Shown here piece by piece: positions 42,123-52,006 of a stretch of 64,000 bases of DNA. The notes below the pieces were generated by a model. The model was not told where the DNA came from. It worked only from the letters and a program-made list of their open reading frames with translations, and made no database searches. The DNA lies in contig JAATGM010000051.1 of the NCBI GenBank assembly GCA_015654675.1, positions 1 through 64,000 on the forward strand, written 5' to 3'. Position numbers and translations under genes: made by a program. This DNA comes from Planctomycetota bacterium (GTDB taxonomy: Bacteria > Planctomycetota > Phycisphaerae > UBA1845 > UTPLA1). The first letter of the stretch is position 1. Each line of letters starts with the position of its first letter.

Positions 42123-43628
42123 TCAGAATCCGATCTTGTATTTTTGAGTCATTGCCGCGCGGATCTGGGCCCGCGATGTCTCAATGTCTCGAAGCAGCTG
42201 TGTGACGGACTGGCCGGTCTGGGCTTTCGCCGCGGCCAGGGCTGCGCGTCTCTGTCGCGTCACATTCTGGCGATTGACGGCGTCATTGGGGTCAACCTGA
42301 GCCGTAGCGGAATCGTCGTTCATGTAATCGATCTGAGCATTCTGGATTCCGACGGTGCTGGAGCGGGCCTGGAATCCGCCGACTGTCATCGTGCCAGCCA
42401 GCTGATCGATCTGGGTGCTCACACCCGTTCCCCACTGAATCATGATTGGGTCAACGTTGAGAATCGGCAGGCGATCGATGCGACGCGCGTCGCGGGCGAT
42501 GTAGGTGCCCGACTGAATCATGGACGGGGCGCGGCGAATCTTCACACCGATGCCGTCAATAATGCTTCCGACGGCTTCGAAATACTGCTTGGTTGCGGCG
42601 GCCGTCGGTTCATCGTTGTTGGCAGCGGGCGCGGCGGGCTTGTCGGCGGAGGCCGGCGCGTCGGCATCGCCGGTGTGCATGGGAGTGGGAGGATCGACGA
42701 TGCTGAACAGCTCGCGAAGGCCTTCGGTCGAGAGCTTTCCGCTCAAGGTGATCGAATTACCCTTCACCGAAGCATCCCAATTCTGAAAATCATCAAGGCC
42801 CACGCCAAACTTGCCCAGGGCTTCGAGAACAAACGGTTTGGCGTAAGGAGCCAGCGGCGCCGCTGACTGGCCGAAATCGATGGTTCCCTTGCCGACGGCG
42901 TCGTCGTTGATGTCGACCTGGAGTGTGACGCCCTTGAGTGAACCGAGTGCCGCGCTGAATTTGTCCGCATCGACGTTTTTCCCGGCCAGGCAGTCGAATT
43001 CGTCAAGCGCGATGCGGCGCCGCACGCGCTTCGGCGAGACGGCGTTCTGAAGATCGATCGCAAATAGATAGTCGGTGCTTGGGTCCATTCCGTCGACGGC
43101 TGACTGGAGATAGGGCGCGACAACGTCGCCGACTGATCCGGACTGATTGGCCCAGCGGGCGAGGAACTGCCGATCGGCCGGGCAGAGCGCGCCGAGGATT
43201 CGAGAATCGAGACGAATGAAATAGGCGTTGATCGGCGACCAGGCGGCCGGTTTGTCGGCGACGGACTCAGCGAAGCCGCGCTCGGCCTTCGCGATTTTTT
43301 CCATCGAAGGCGCCTTGTCCAATTCAATCGCGGATGCCTCCCAGACCGGGCGCATGGTCGCCGGTTCGATCCAGGACGCGAGAACGAGCTTCAGCGCGCC
43401 GGGGGGAACAACGAGAGGTTTCGCGGCATAGGCATCGGCAAGCTTTTCCTTCCAGTGGTTCTGCTTGCCCATGGGCGTATTGATCACGCCATTCACGTCT
43501 ATGACGGCGATTGTGTTAGCGCCGGGTGGAATGCGCGAGAGCAGGGTTTTGACGTCGGCACGTGCGATTGAGCCAATCGCAAGCAGGTAGGCAGGCAGAG
43601 CGATACGGAGGAACGCGGCGGCGCGCAT
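42123..43628 (-). CDS. Secreted protein of unknown function
   Basis: 501 residues from ATG at 43628, chosen because AAGGAG precedes it by 7 bases and a signal peptide starts there (MRAAAFLRIALPAYLLAIGS, cleaved near ARA-DV); the frame is open to 43883 without conserved-looking sequence. I do not recognise a family. The region 23-320 looks like alternating strands and helices without cysteines except two. An Ala/Pro/Asp linker lies near 325-350, and the last 70 residues are Gln/Ala-rich and helical, ending in RAAMTQKYKIGF. It is divergent from ftsK. Confidence 0.78.
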   Translation of the reverse strand: MRAAAFLRIALPAYLLAIGSIARADVKTLLSRIPPGANTIAVIDVNGVINTPMGKQNHWKEKLADAYAAKPLVVPPGALKLVLASWIEPATMRPVWEASAIELDKAPSMEKIAKAERGFAESVADKPAAWSPINAYFIRLDSRILGALCPADRQFLARWANQSGSVGDVVAPYLQSAVDGMDPSTDYLFAIDLQNAVSPKRVRRRIALDEFDCLAGKNVDADKFSAALGSLKGVTLQVDINDDAVGKGTIDFGQSAAPLAPYAKPFVLEALGKFGVGLDDFQNWDASVKGNSITLSGKLSTEGLRELFSIVDPPTPMHTGDADAPASADKPAAPAANNDEPTAAATKQYFEAVGSIIDGIGVKIRRAPSMIQSGTYIARDARRIDRLPILNVDPIMIQWGTGVSTQIDQLAGTMTVGGFQARSSTVGIQNAQIDYMNDDSATAQVDPNDAVNRQNVTRQRRAALAAAKAQTGQSVTQLLRDIETSRAQIRAAMTQKYKIGF

Positions 43629-43886
43629 GGTCAACTCCTTGTGTTGAGGCGGCGAGTGATACTCGGAGGCGGGAACAGGATTCTGCGTCCGAGGATCCGG
43701 GTTGGGATGATAACGAAGGCAGCCATGCCGATCAACACGCTCGCGCGGCCAAGAATTGATTCCAGCACTGAAAACGAGGCGGTCGATATCGAAGAAGAGG
43801 ACCCCCGCGGCGGAGGAACCCGCGCGCATTGAATCCGGCGCCGGGGCACGGAGGAAGCGGACCGCGGCCTGACATCGGCACAAACC

Positions 43887-46382
43887 ATGGCGGACAACCT
43901 ACGCATTCGGACCATTAAGACCTGCGGAATGATCGCCGGACTTGCCCTCTGCGCCGTGGCGTGGGTGGCACTTCTGACGTTTGACGCGCACGACTGGCCC
44001 AGCCCGGCAGCATGGCCGGCAAATTTCCCGACGCGGAACGCCGCGGGGCGCGGCGGGGCGCTGCTGGCTTATGTGCTCCTGCACTACCTGGGTGAGGGGG
44101 CGTATCCGCTGGTTCTATTTGCGACCGTGGGAGCGATTGCGCGGCTAGCGCGAGATTCGATAACAGATCTGCCGCTGCGGATGATCGGGGTGGCGCTGCT
44201 CGTCACGGTGACTTCGACGGCGGTAGCGATGATCGCCCCGCAATCCGTTCGGGGCCTTCCAGAGGGAAACGGGGGAATTCTTGGGATCGCCACGCTGGCG
44301 GCGTTACAGCGGTACTTCTCCTCGGCCGGAATGGCGCTGATCCTGCTTTGCTCGTTGCTGGTGGGCTTGTTACTTGCGGCTGACGACCTTGTGTTGCGGG
44401 CCCCATCGGCCTACGCGTGGGCACGGCGACACGGAACTGTCCTAGCTGCTGCATTTCGTTGGCTGATCCAACCGCTGCGGCCGGCATTGGCGACGATGGG
44501 CGGAGCCATCACTGGTGCGGACGAAAAGGTTGAGCCGGCCGTGCAGCGCCGCGCGACAAGTGCGGCCAAGATCAGCCATCCGCGAGGGCTGGTCGCCGGA
44601 TCGCTGGAGTCGGCCAAGGCAGTCGAGGCAACGGAGAAGGAACCCGCCAGCACCGAAGTCGCCACTGACTCCAAGAATCCAGAGACGAAGGCCGCCGAAG
44701 CGCGGACCGCCGCGGCAAATGTCGCGGCAGGCGAAGCGCGGGCCGATTCACTGGCGGCTGCGGTTCGCGACCTGGTAGTGCGGACGTCCGGCGTCCAGAA
44801 CACGGCCAAGAAGCCGTCGGCGAGTCCCTGGCCCAAAGAGCTGGGTGATTACGTGCTGCCGCCGTTGTCGCTGCTCCGCGATCCGGAGTATGTGCGGTCG
44901 GCGGCGCATGAGGGAATGGTTCGAGATCAGGCACGGGTGCTGGAGAAGGCCCTTCAGGAGTTTCGGATCGAGGCGCGGGTGGTCGAGATCGACACCGGGC
45001 CGGTTATCACGCTGTTCGAGGTGGAGCTCGCGCCGGGGATCAAGGTTGGGCAGATATCGGCTCTTTCTAATGATATTGCACGGGCTTTGAAGGCGCCGGT
45101 GGTGCGAGTGGTGCCGACATTGCCGGGGAAGAACACGATTGGCATTGAAGTACCGAATCTCGACAAGGAAAAGGTGCGGCTGAAGGAGCTGATCATGCTT
45201 GGCGGCGTGAAGCCGACCAAGATGGCGCTGCCGGTGTTCCTCGGGAAGGATGCGAGCGGGAACCCGTTGATTTCGGACATCGCGGGCATGCCGCACATGC
45301 TGATCGCGGGGACGACGGGCAGCGGCAAGAGCGTTTGCATCAATTCGCTGATCATGAGCTTCCTCCTTACGCAGCGGCCGGACCATGTGAAGCTGATTCT
45401 GATCGATCCGAAGATGGTGGAACTGAGCGTCTTTAAGGATGTGCCGCATCTGATGTGTCCGATCGTGACGGACATGAAGCAGGCCGAGCTGATCCTGGAT
45501 TGGGCGACGACGAAGATGGACGAGCGGTATGAGCTGCTCGCCGAGGCGGGGGTCAAGAACATCGAGGCATTCAACCGGCTGGGCAAAGAGGAGATCTTCA
45601 AGCGGTTTGAGCCGACCAACGACGACGAGCGGGCGAAGATTCCGACGCATCTGCCGTACATTATCGTGGTGATCGACGAGTTGGCCGACCTGATGATGAC
45701 GAGCGGAAAGGAAGTGGAGCATCACCTGGCGCGGTTGGCACAAAAGAGCCGGGCGGTCGGCATTCACTTGATTGTTGCGACGCAACGTCCGCAGGCGAAC
45801 GTGGTAACCGGGCTCATTAAGAGCAACTTGCCCTGCCGGATTGCATTCCGCGTTGCGAGCCGGATGGATTCGCGGATTGTGTTGGATCAGAACGGGGCCG
45901 AACTGCTGATGGGGCAGGGCGACATGCTGTTCCTGCCGCCGGGCTCGGCGAAGCTGATGCGGTCGCAGGGGACATTTGTCGAGGATGATGAGCTGCGGGC
46001 GACGATTGATGACCTGCGCGGTAAGGCGCAGCCGGAGTTCCACCATGAGCTGGTGAAGCTGCGGCCGACTGGGGACGAGGATACGGGCGAGCGCGATCCG
46101 CTGTTTGACGAGGCGGTGGACATCATTGTTGATTCGCGGCGCGGGAGCGTGAGTCTGTTGCAGCGGCGGTTAGAGGTTGGCTACTCGCGGGCCAGCCGGC
46201 TGATCGACCAGATGGCGGCAGCGGGGATCGTGGGCGAATACAAGGGGAGCCAAGCCCGCGAAGTCGCTATCACGCGCGATGAGTGGGAGCAGATCAAGGC
46301 GCAACGGAATCGTGAAGTCGCCACCGCAGGGTATGAAGCGGATCAGCCGGACGCCGAGAGCGAAGACGCCCCGGTCGAGTAG
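43887..46382 (+). CDS. ftsK: DNA translocase FtsK/SpoIIIE
   Basis: 831 residues. Four hydrophobic helices lie in the first 190 residues, then an Ala/Glu/Lys linker of about 150, then the motor. Walker A is GTTGSGKS at 475-482; Walker B is VVIDELADLMM; MDSRIVLDQNGAELLMGQGDML matches the RecA-like beta domain. The C-terminal gamma winged helix is complete (LLQRRLEVGYSRASRLIDQM), so it should read polar sequence signals. It clears DNA from the septum during division. Like other genes beyond 41 kb it is G-rich at third positions. Confidence 0.96.
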   Translation: MADNLRIRTIKTCGMIAGLALCAVAWVALLTFDAHDWPSPAAWPANFPTRNAAGRGGALLAYVLLHYLGEGAYPLVLFATVGAIARLARDSITDLPLRMIGVALLVTVTSTAVAMIAPQSVRGLPEGNGGILGIATLAALQRYFSSAGMALILLCSLLVGLLLAADDLVLRAPSAYAWARRHGTVLAAAFRWLIQPLRPALATMGGAITGADEKVEPAVQRRATSAAKISHPRGLVAGSLESAKAVEATEKEPASTEVATDSKNPETKAAEARTAAANVAAGEARADSLAAAVRDLVVRTSGVQNTAKKPSASPWPKELGDYVLPPLSLLRDPEYVRSAAHEGMVRDQARVLEKALQEFRIEARVVEIDTGPVITLFEVELAPGIKVGQISALSNDIARALKAPVVRVVPTLPGKNTIGIEVPNLDKEKVRLKELIMLGGVKPTKMALPVFLGKDASGNPLISDIAGMPHMLIAGTTGSGKSVCINSLIMSFLLTQRPDHVKLILIDPKMVELSVFKDVPHLMCPIVTDMKQAELILDWATTKMDERYELLAEAGVKNIEAFNRLGKEEIFKRFEPTNDDERAKIPTHLPYIIVVIDELADLMMTSGKEVEHHLARLAQKSRAVGIHLIVATQRPQANVVTGLIKSNLPCRIAFRVASRMDSRIVLDQNGAELLMGQGDMLFLPPGSAKLMRSQGTFVEDDELRATIDDLRGKAQPEFHHELVKLRPTGDEDTGERDPLFDEAVDIIVDSRRGSVSLLQRRLEVGYSRASRLIDQMAAAGIVGEYKGSQAREVAITRDEWEQIKAQRNREVATAGYEADQPDAESEDAPVE

Positions 46383-46462
46383 CGCCAACCGCGCTCACTT
46401 CGCATTATTCAATCAGAAACTGCGAGGATTTCCGGCTGGGCATCGCGGCGGCATGCCGGCGC

Positions 46463-48766
46463 CTAGGCCGACGGAGCGATCTCAACCGTTAGGTGCTTCA
46501 TCAGCGGCTGGTCGCTCTGGGGGCTGAAATCACCGATCGCGCATAGAGCGTTGAGCTCTGGCATGTAGCCGGCGGCGCAACCGGGCGGGATTGCGTATTT
46601 GACGGCGCGGTAGCCGCGGACGCAGCGCGTGGTGCCGTCTTTGGCAAAGCTTGTGATGTCGACCAGTGCAAATTCCTGCAGGCCGCGCTCGCGCATGTCG
46701 TCTACATTCATGAAGACGAGCGTGCGCAGATTTTTGACGCCGCGATAACGGTCATTGTTGGAGTAAATGGTCGTGTTGAACTGATCGTGCGATCGCATTG
46801 TAGATAGGACGAGCTTTCCAGCCGGCGGGACGACGTCCGGCAGTGCGGCGGATGAGAAATTCGCGCGGCCGGTGTCGGTCTGGAATACGAGCTCACGCGC
46901 GGGCTGGCGAAGCCGGAAACCGAGCGGCTGGCGGACGCGGCGGTTGAAGTCCTCGAAGCCGCCGATCGCTTCTCCCATCTTGTCGCGGATTCGGTCGTAG
47001 TCGGCCACGTAGTCTTCCCAGGGCGTGCGGGAGTTTGGCAGCGTTGCCTGGGCGATGCCGGCGACGATGGCCGGTTCCGAAAGTAGCTGCTCAGATGCCG
47101 GCTGTTTCATCCCGCGCGATAGGTGCACCATACTCATGGAATCTTCGACAGTGACCTGCTGGGGTCCGCCGCGCTGATTGTCGATCTCGGTTCGGCCCAG
47201 GCAGGGCAGAATGAGCGCTTCGCGACCATGCACGAGATGGCTGCGATTGAGCTTGGTGCTGACGTGGACGGTCAAGTCACACTTACGAAGGGCTTCGAAA
47301 GTGAATGCCGTGTCCGGCGTAGCCGAAGCGAAGTTGCCACCCATGCCAAGGAAGACCCGCACGTCGCCACGGTGCATGGCCATGATCGTTTGCACCGTAT
47401 CGAGCCCGTGCGCGCGGGGCGACGCAATCTCGCATGCGGCGTCCATGCGGGCCAGCCACGCTTCGGACGGACGGTGGTCGATGCCGCAAGTGCGGTTCCC
47501 CTGAACATTACTATGGCCGCGGATCGGGCACGGTCCCGCGCCCTCCCGACCGATGTTGCCGCGCAACAGGAGGACATTCACGATTTCGCGGATGGTGTCG
47601 ACGGCGCGCTCCTGCTGCGTAATGCCCAGGCACCAACTAATGATCGACGAGCGAGCACGACGGTAGATCTCACCGGCCGAACGAATCTGATCGGCGGACA
47701 CTCCGGATTGGCGCTCGAGTTCGCTCCAGGAAACCGCTTCGCAGGCGGCGCGGTAGGCGTCGAAGCCGGCCGTGTGATGTTTGATGAACGATGCGTCGAT
47801 TGCCGCGGGATCGCTGCGCGACGCTTCGAGTAAGTGTTTGGCGATGCCGCGCATGATCGCGAAATCGCCTGCGATGCGCGGTTGGAGGTTGAGCGTACTG
47901 GTCGGCGTCGAGCGGAACAGCATCATGCTGAGGATTTCGTGCGGAGTAATAGCGCGCGTGGCGGCGGCTTCGATGAGCGGATTGATGTGGACAATTTTGA
48001 GCCCGCGCGCGTTCACGCCGTCGGCCAGTGCGGTGAGCATGCGTGGCGTGTTGGACGCTGCGTTGACGCCGATAACGAAAATCGCGTCGGCCTTCTGCCA
48101 ATCGACCAGGTCCACGGTGCCTTTGCCGGTTCCGAGCGCGGCGGTCAACGCCCGGCCGCTGGCTTCGTGGCACATGTTGGAGCAATCCGGCAGGTTGTTG
48201 GTGCCGAACTCGCGGGCGAAAAGCTGATAGAGAAACGTGGCCTCATTACTCAGCCGGCCGGATGTGTAAAACGCGGCGTGATTCGGGCTCGGCAAGCCGC
48301 GGAGGTGCCGGGAAATCAGGGCGAAGGCGTCATTCCACGCGATTGGGTGGTAGCGATCGGTGTCCGGGTTGTAAACCATCGGCTCGGTCAGCCGGCCCTC
48401 GTTTTCAAGGGCGAAATCACTTTGGTTCATCAGCTCGGCGACGCGATGGGCGGCGAAAAATTCGCGAGTAACGCGCTTCGAGGTCATCTCCCAGGTGACG
48501 TGTTTGATGCCGTTCTCGCAGATGTCCATGCGCAGGCCTTTGCGGTCGTCGGGCCATGCGCAGCCGGGGCAGTCGAAACCGCCGTTTTCGTGGTTCATGC
48601 GAAAGATTGCGCGAACGCCCTCGACCATTTCCCCTTGTCGAAGGAGAGTCAGCGCGACGCTCTTTGCAGCCCCCCAAGCAGCCGCCGGATGGTGGTAATT
48701 GTTCTGGGAGAATGGGACCGGCGCGGCGTGATCAGGCGGCGTCTGCATTTTGTCTGTATCTGACAT
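46463..48766 (-). CDS. YdeP-type molybdopterin oxidoreductase (FdhF-related)
   Basis: 767 residues from ATG at 48766, where GGAAG precedes it; ATG at 48793 adds nine residues without conserved sequence. The YdeP/Fdhalpha-related family is recognised by GFDCPGCAWPDDRKG and CENGIKHVTWE near the N-terminus, then FGTNNLPDCSNMCHEASG, GANPA-type IGVNAASNTPRM, PCPIRGHSNVQGNRTCG and the C-terminal molybdopterin-dinucleotide-binding domain (MRSHDQFNTTIYSNNDRYRG). There is no in-frame UGA for selenocysteine. The substrate is unknown; E. coli YdeP is linked to acid resistance. No mob, moa or fdhD gene is in the window. Confidence 0.92.
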   Translation of the reverse strand: MSDTDKMQTPPDHAAPVPFSQNNYHHPAAAWGAAKSVALTLLRQGEMVEGVRAIFRMNHENGGFDCPGCAWPDDRKGLRMDICENGIKHVTWEMTSKRVTREFFAAHRVAELMNQSDFALENEGRLTEPMVYNPDTDRYHPIAWNDAFALISRHLRGLPSPNHAAFYTSGRLSNEATFLYQLFAREFGTNNLPDCSNMCHEASGRALTAALGTGKGTVDLVDWQKADAIFVIGVNAASNTPRMLTALADGVNARGLKIVHINPLIEAAATRAITPHEILSMMLFRSTPTSTLNLQPRIAGDFAIMRGIAKHLLEASRSDPAAIDASFIKHHTAGFDAYRAACEAVSWSELERQSGVSADQIRSAGEIYRRARSSIISWCLGITQQERAVDTIREIVNVLLLRGNIGREGAGPCPIRGHSNVQGNRTCGIDHRPSEAWLARMDAACEIASPRAHGLDTVQTIMAMHRGDVRVFLGMGGNFASATPDTAFTFEALRKCDLTVHVSTKLNRSHLVHGREALILPCLGRTEIDNQRGGPQQVTVEDSMSMVHLSRGMKQPASEQLLSEPAIVAGIAQATLPNSRTPWEDYVADYDRIRDKMGEAIGGFEDFNRRVRQPLGFRLRQPARELVFQTDTGRANFSSAALPDVVPPAGKLVLSTMRSHDQFNTTIYSNNDRYRGVKNLRTLVFMNVDDMRERGLQEFALVDITSFAKDGTTRCVRGYRAVKYAIPPGCAAGYMPELNALCAIGDFSPQSDQPLMKHLTVEIAPSA

Positions 48767-49109
48767 GCGGGCTTCCAACGTTTGTCGCGTCATGAGGCGC
48801 GCCGATCGAAGGGCGAATTGTACCGTCGCTTGCGGCGGAATGGCCGGGGTAAGCCAATCGTCTTCGAGTTAGTACGGGCAAAACGGTTGATACTTCCTCA
48901 CGCCGGATAGTAGCGGCCAGATGGCATAATCACTCGCGACCGGCGACGCACGATGCGCACGGGGGGAGCAGCTAATCGCGGCGACGAAGAAACGGATGGC
49001 CGAACGGAAGGCCGCACAAGAAAAGTGAATTGCAAAAGTGCAAGGCGTTGTAGGTCGCAGTGAGCGGTCGTCGCGTCATCTCATTCCCTGACGGACTTTG
49101 AATCGCGCT
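48767..49109. other. Intergenic gap, no gene seen
   Basis: 343 bases between the start of the oxidoreductase and the end of the beta-propeller gene. The 5' part should hold the promoter of the oxidoreductase; I could not identify one with confidence. No RNA gene, repeat of the three-copy family or convincing short frame was seen. Confidence 0.5.
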
Positions 49110-51818
49110 TCAGGGCAGAAGCAGCGAGGCGACGAAGCCCTGAATGTCGCGGCCGTCTTCGAGCATGTCGCAGTTCATGTCGCTACGGGCGATGTGGGAC
49201 GGGTTTTGCGGGGTGCCCATCAGGACTGCGATGAAGGCGGCGACGTCGAACTGGTCTTCGACGCCGTTGCCGTCGATGTCGGCGCCGGGCGCGCCGGGGA
49301 TGCTGTGGGGGTCCATTGGATTGCTGCACTGGTCTAATTCGTCGCGGTCGAAGTAGCCATCTTCGTCGCGGTCGACTCCGATGCGCTGCTCGGTGTTGGT
49401 GGGGACTACTGTGAAGGTGATTTCGGCGCCGGCGGCGGCGGATTGGCGGAGTGATGCGGCCGAGACGATTTGCACAAGGCGGTCTGACTGCATGTTGCCG
49501 GTATTAGGGAGGTAGTAGTAGCCGCGCGGGAGGCCCACCACGATTCCCTTGGCGACGACTCCAACTGCGCCCGAGTCGGCCAGGGAGAGCATGGTGTTGA
49601 GCAGGGCGGTGGCGGTGGCGTCGTTGTTGTTTGTGCCGGTGAAGGTGATCTGGACTCCGACGGCCGGATGGGTCGCGGTGGGGAAGCAGACGAGGAAGGC
49701 CTCGAGGTCGCGGCGCTGCGGGTCGGTGGGCGTGGCGAAATGGCCGGAGAGGAAGGCGAAGATCGAGTCGAAGCTGCCGTCGTGGCTGTAGCCGAAGCCG
49801 CGGGTGTTGTTGAGCGAGGCCTTGGAGAAGCCGGTCTGGCGGTAGAGGTCGCGGAGTTGCGGAATTTTCAGGGCCTGCGATTGGCCGAGCAGGTTGGCCG
49901 AGATGAGGGTATTGCTTCCGCCGGTGGGGAGACCGTGGCAGTCGGTGCATTTGACAGCGCCGCCGCCGATGGGGGGACCGTTGAAGAGCGATGCGCCGTT
50001 GGCGGGATTCCCGGAGTAGCCGACGATGGAAGCGGGCAGCGTGTCGGTCATGGTGCGGTTGGGTTGCGGCGGTGAGACGAGCGTGTTGAGGAATGCCTGA
50101 AGGTCGGCCATCTGGGCGGGCGTCGGCGCGGGCGTGCCGAGAAAACCGGGGAAGCCGGCGCTGAAGGCGAGCAGGTCTTCGCGATCGCCGCGCCAGTGGA
50201 AGGGCTCGGCGCCGGTGAGATCGACAAGAGTCTGCGTCATCAGGGCGCCCTTCATCGGGTGCCAGTCGTTGCAGGCACCGACGAGGGGGATTCCGGCGTT
50301 GCAACTCTGATTGAGCGGCTTCATCGCGCCGGCGGGATCGCCCGCGTCCCATGCTTGCATGTCGGTCTTGCCGTCGACGTGGCAGCTTGCGCAGGAGACC
50401 TGACCGCGCATCGAGGTGAGATGAGTGTCGTAGAAGAGCGGGCGGCCGGTTTTGATGGAGGCGGGTGTGGGATCAAAGAAGGAGACGCGACCAAGCTCGG
50501 TGTCGTTGGCGGTGTTAATGATTGAGAGGGTGGCATCGAAGCGATTTAGGCAATAGACGCGGCTGCGCGGGCCGTCGAAGACGAGGCCGGTTGGGCCCTG
50601 GCCGACGTTGATCGTGGCGAAGCGCTGACCGAGGGCGTTGGTGCGGATGACATTGTTGGAGCCCATGCCGGCGACGTAGGCGAAGGTGCCGTTCGTGTTC
50701 CATGCGACCCCGCGGACGAGGCCTATCGAGAGGTCGTGCTCGGCCTGTGTGACTGACTGCTTGTAGATGGGGATGGGCGGGTTCACAAAGAGGTGCTGAT
50801 TGAGGTCGGAAATGTGGTTGAGGGGGCCGTTGGCCGGAAATGGATTGGCGGGGTCGAAGGTGATGATGCGGACGTGCGAGAGCGTGTCGCGCGCGGCTTG
50901 TTCGAAGCGGTGTTCGTTGACGAGGTATTCGCCGAGGACGGTTGGCGCATTGGTTCCCGGCTGGATGGTCATGGCGGTGAGGATGTTGGCGACGTCGTGT
51001 GCGTAGGTGACTGCTAGGGTTGCCGGGTTAATAATCGCGACGTCGTTAGTGTTCAATCCCCATGGGGCTTTCGCGTCCCAGATGGCGTTGTTGTCGTCGC
51101 GCCAGTGGCCGATTTCGCGGTTGATGATCAGAGCGGTGGGCGGTGCCGGCGGATTGGCGGGGTTGATCGGTGGATTAAAGCTTGCACCGCTGTTTGGCGG
51201 CGGGTTCTGCCCGGACCAGGGGCCGGTCGGGTCGGAGGCGACGGCGGCGTTGAGGACGGTGGAGACGTTTCCGGAGTTGAAGGCGGCGACATAAACGTGC
51301 GTGCTGTCGGCGGCCATGGCACGCGGATCGTAGAGGGCGAGCGTGACGAGGGTAGGGGCGGCGGCGAGGTTAGCGGGGCTAAAGGCCTTAAGCTGCGGCG
51401 GGGAGGAGATGCTGACCCAGGCCTTCTGAAGAGCGCCGGAAAAGACGACGTCGCCGGGCTCGTCGCCGACGAATAGCGTTGCGCTGACGTTCATGGTGGT
51501 GAGATTTACGATGCTGATGGAATCGGAAATGCGGTTGACGACCCATGCTTCGGTGTTGGTGCGGGCGCGGACGCTGGTTGGGTCGAGGCCGACGGGGATG
51601 GAGTTGATCCAGACCGGCGCGCCGGTGGCGAGACTGAAGACTTCGAGGCGGTTGTCGGCGATGTTGCAGGCGAGGAGCTTGAGGCCGTCGGGCGTGAGCT
51701 CAAGCGGGTGGACCGGGGCGGATTCCCAGTTCACAAAGCCGGCGAGCGCTTCGGGCGCGAGAGCGGCAATCGACAGACAGACGAACGGCGCAACGAAATG
51801 ACGCAGGCGGGGCGACAT
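49110..51818 (-). CDS. Secreted beta-propeller di-heme protein with dockerin tail
   Basis: 902 residues; signal peptide 1-26 (ending PEALA-GF). The first 430 residues contain YVTN-type repeats with VAVVNRISDSISIVNLTT-like units (WVVNRISDSISIVNLTT, YCLNRFDATLSIINTANDT). Two heme c motifs follow, CASCH and CTDCH, in a MauG/Ccp-like part with HWRGDREDL and GYSHDGSFDSIFAFLSGHF. An EF-hand-like DRDEDGYFDRDE lies near 840, then a dockerin-like pair (DIDGNGVEDQFD, DMNCDMLEDGRD). The fusion of propeller, cytochrome and dockerin suggests an electron-transfer enzyme tethered at the cell surface. Substrate unknown. Confidence 0.9.
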   Translation of the reverse strand: MSPRLRHFVAPFVCLSIAALAPEALAGFVNWESAPVHPLELTPDGLKLLACNIADNRLEVFSLATGAPVWINSIPVGLDPTSVRARTNTEAWVVNRISDSISIVNLTTMNVSATLFVGDEPGDVVFSGALQKAWVSISSPPQLKAFSPANLAAAPTLVTLALYDPRAMAADSTHVYVAAFNSGNVSTVLNAAVASDPTGPWSGQNPPPNSGASFNPPINPANPPAPPTALIINREIGHWRDDNNAIWDAKAPWGLNTNDVAIINPATLAVTYAHDVANILTAMTIQPGTNAPTVLGEYLVNEHRFEQAARDTLSHVRIITFDPANPFPANGPLNHISDLNQHLFVNPPIPIYKQSVTQAEHDLSIGLVRGVAWNTNGTFAYVAGMGSNNVIRTNALGQRFATINVGQGPTGLVFDGPRSRVYCLNRFDATLSIINTANDTELGRVSFFDPTPASIKTGRPLFYDTHLTSMRGQVSCASCHVDGKTDMQAWDAGDPAGAMKPLNQSCNAGIPLVGACNDWHPMKGALMTQTLVDLTGAEPFHWRGDREDLLAFSAGFPGFLGTPAPTPAQMADLQAFLNTLVSPPQPNRTMTDTLPASIVGYSGNPANGASLFNGPPIGGGAVKCTDCHGLPTGGSNTLISANLLGQSQALKIPQLRDLYRQTGFSKASLNNTRGFGYSHDGSFDSIFAFLSGHFATPTDPQRRDLEAFLVCFPTATHPAVGVQITFTGTNNNDATATALLNTMLSLADSGAVGVVAKGIVVGLPRGYYYLPNTGNMQSDRLVQIVSAASLRQSAAAGAEITFTVVPTNTEQRIGVDRDEDGYFDRDELDQCSNPMDPHSIPGAPGADIDGNGVEDQFDVAAFIAVLMGTPQNPSHIARSDMNCDMLEDGRDIQGFVASLLLP

Positions 51819-52006
51819 GCTTCACTCCCAGACGAGGTCGGCTACTGCCCGGGTGTGCGAGTCACTTATAATCATCGCAGGGTACCGGGCTTGAAGCAAG
51901 GTCCGGAATTCGACGCATTAGACGATTGGATGGGGCGAACCAAATCACGCGGAGTATCTGTTTCTGGACGGCTTGGCCCGGTGAACTCGCACTTCGTGGG
52001 GGTTAA

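Noticed and set aside
44748-46046. A 432-codon minus-strand open frame
   Set aside because: Antisense to ftsK; rich in Arg, His and Leu as expected of a shadow frame.
46463-48766. A selenocysteine codon in the FdhF-related protein
   Set aside because: The frame has no internal TGA; a cysteine occupies the motif NMCHEASG.
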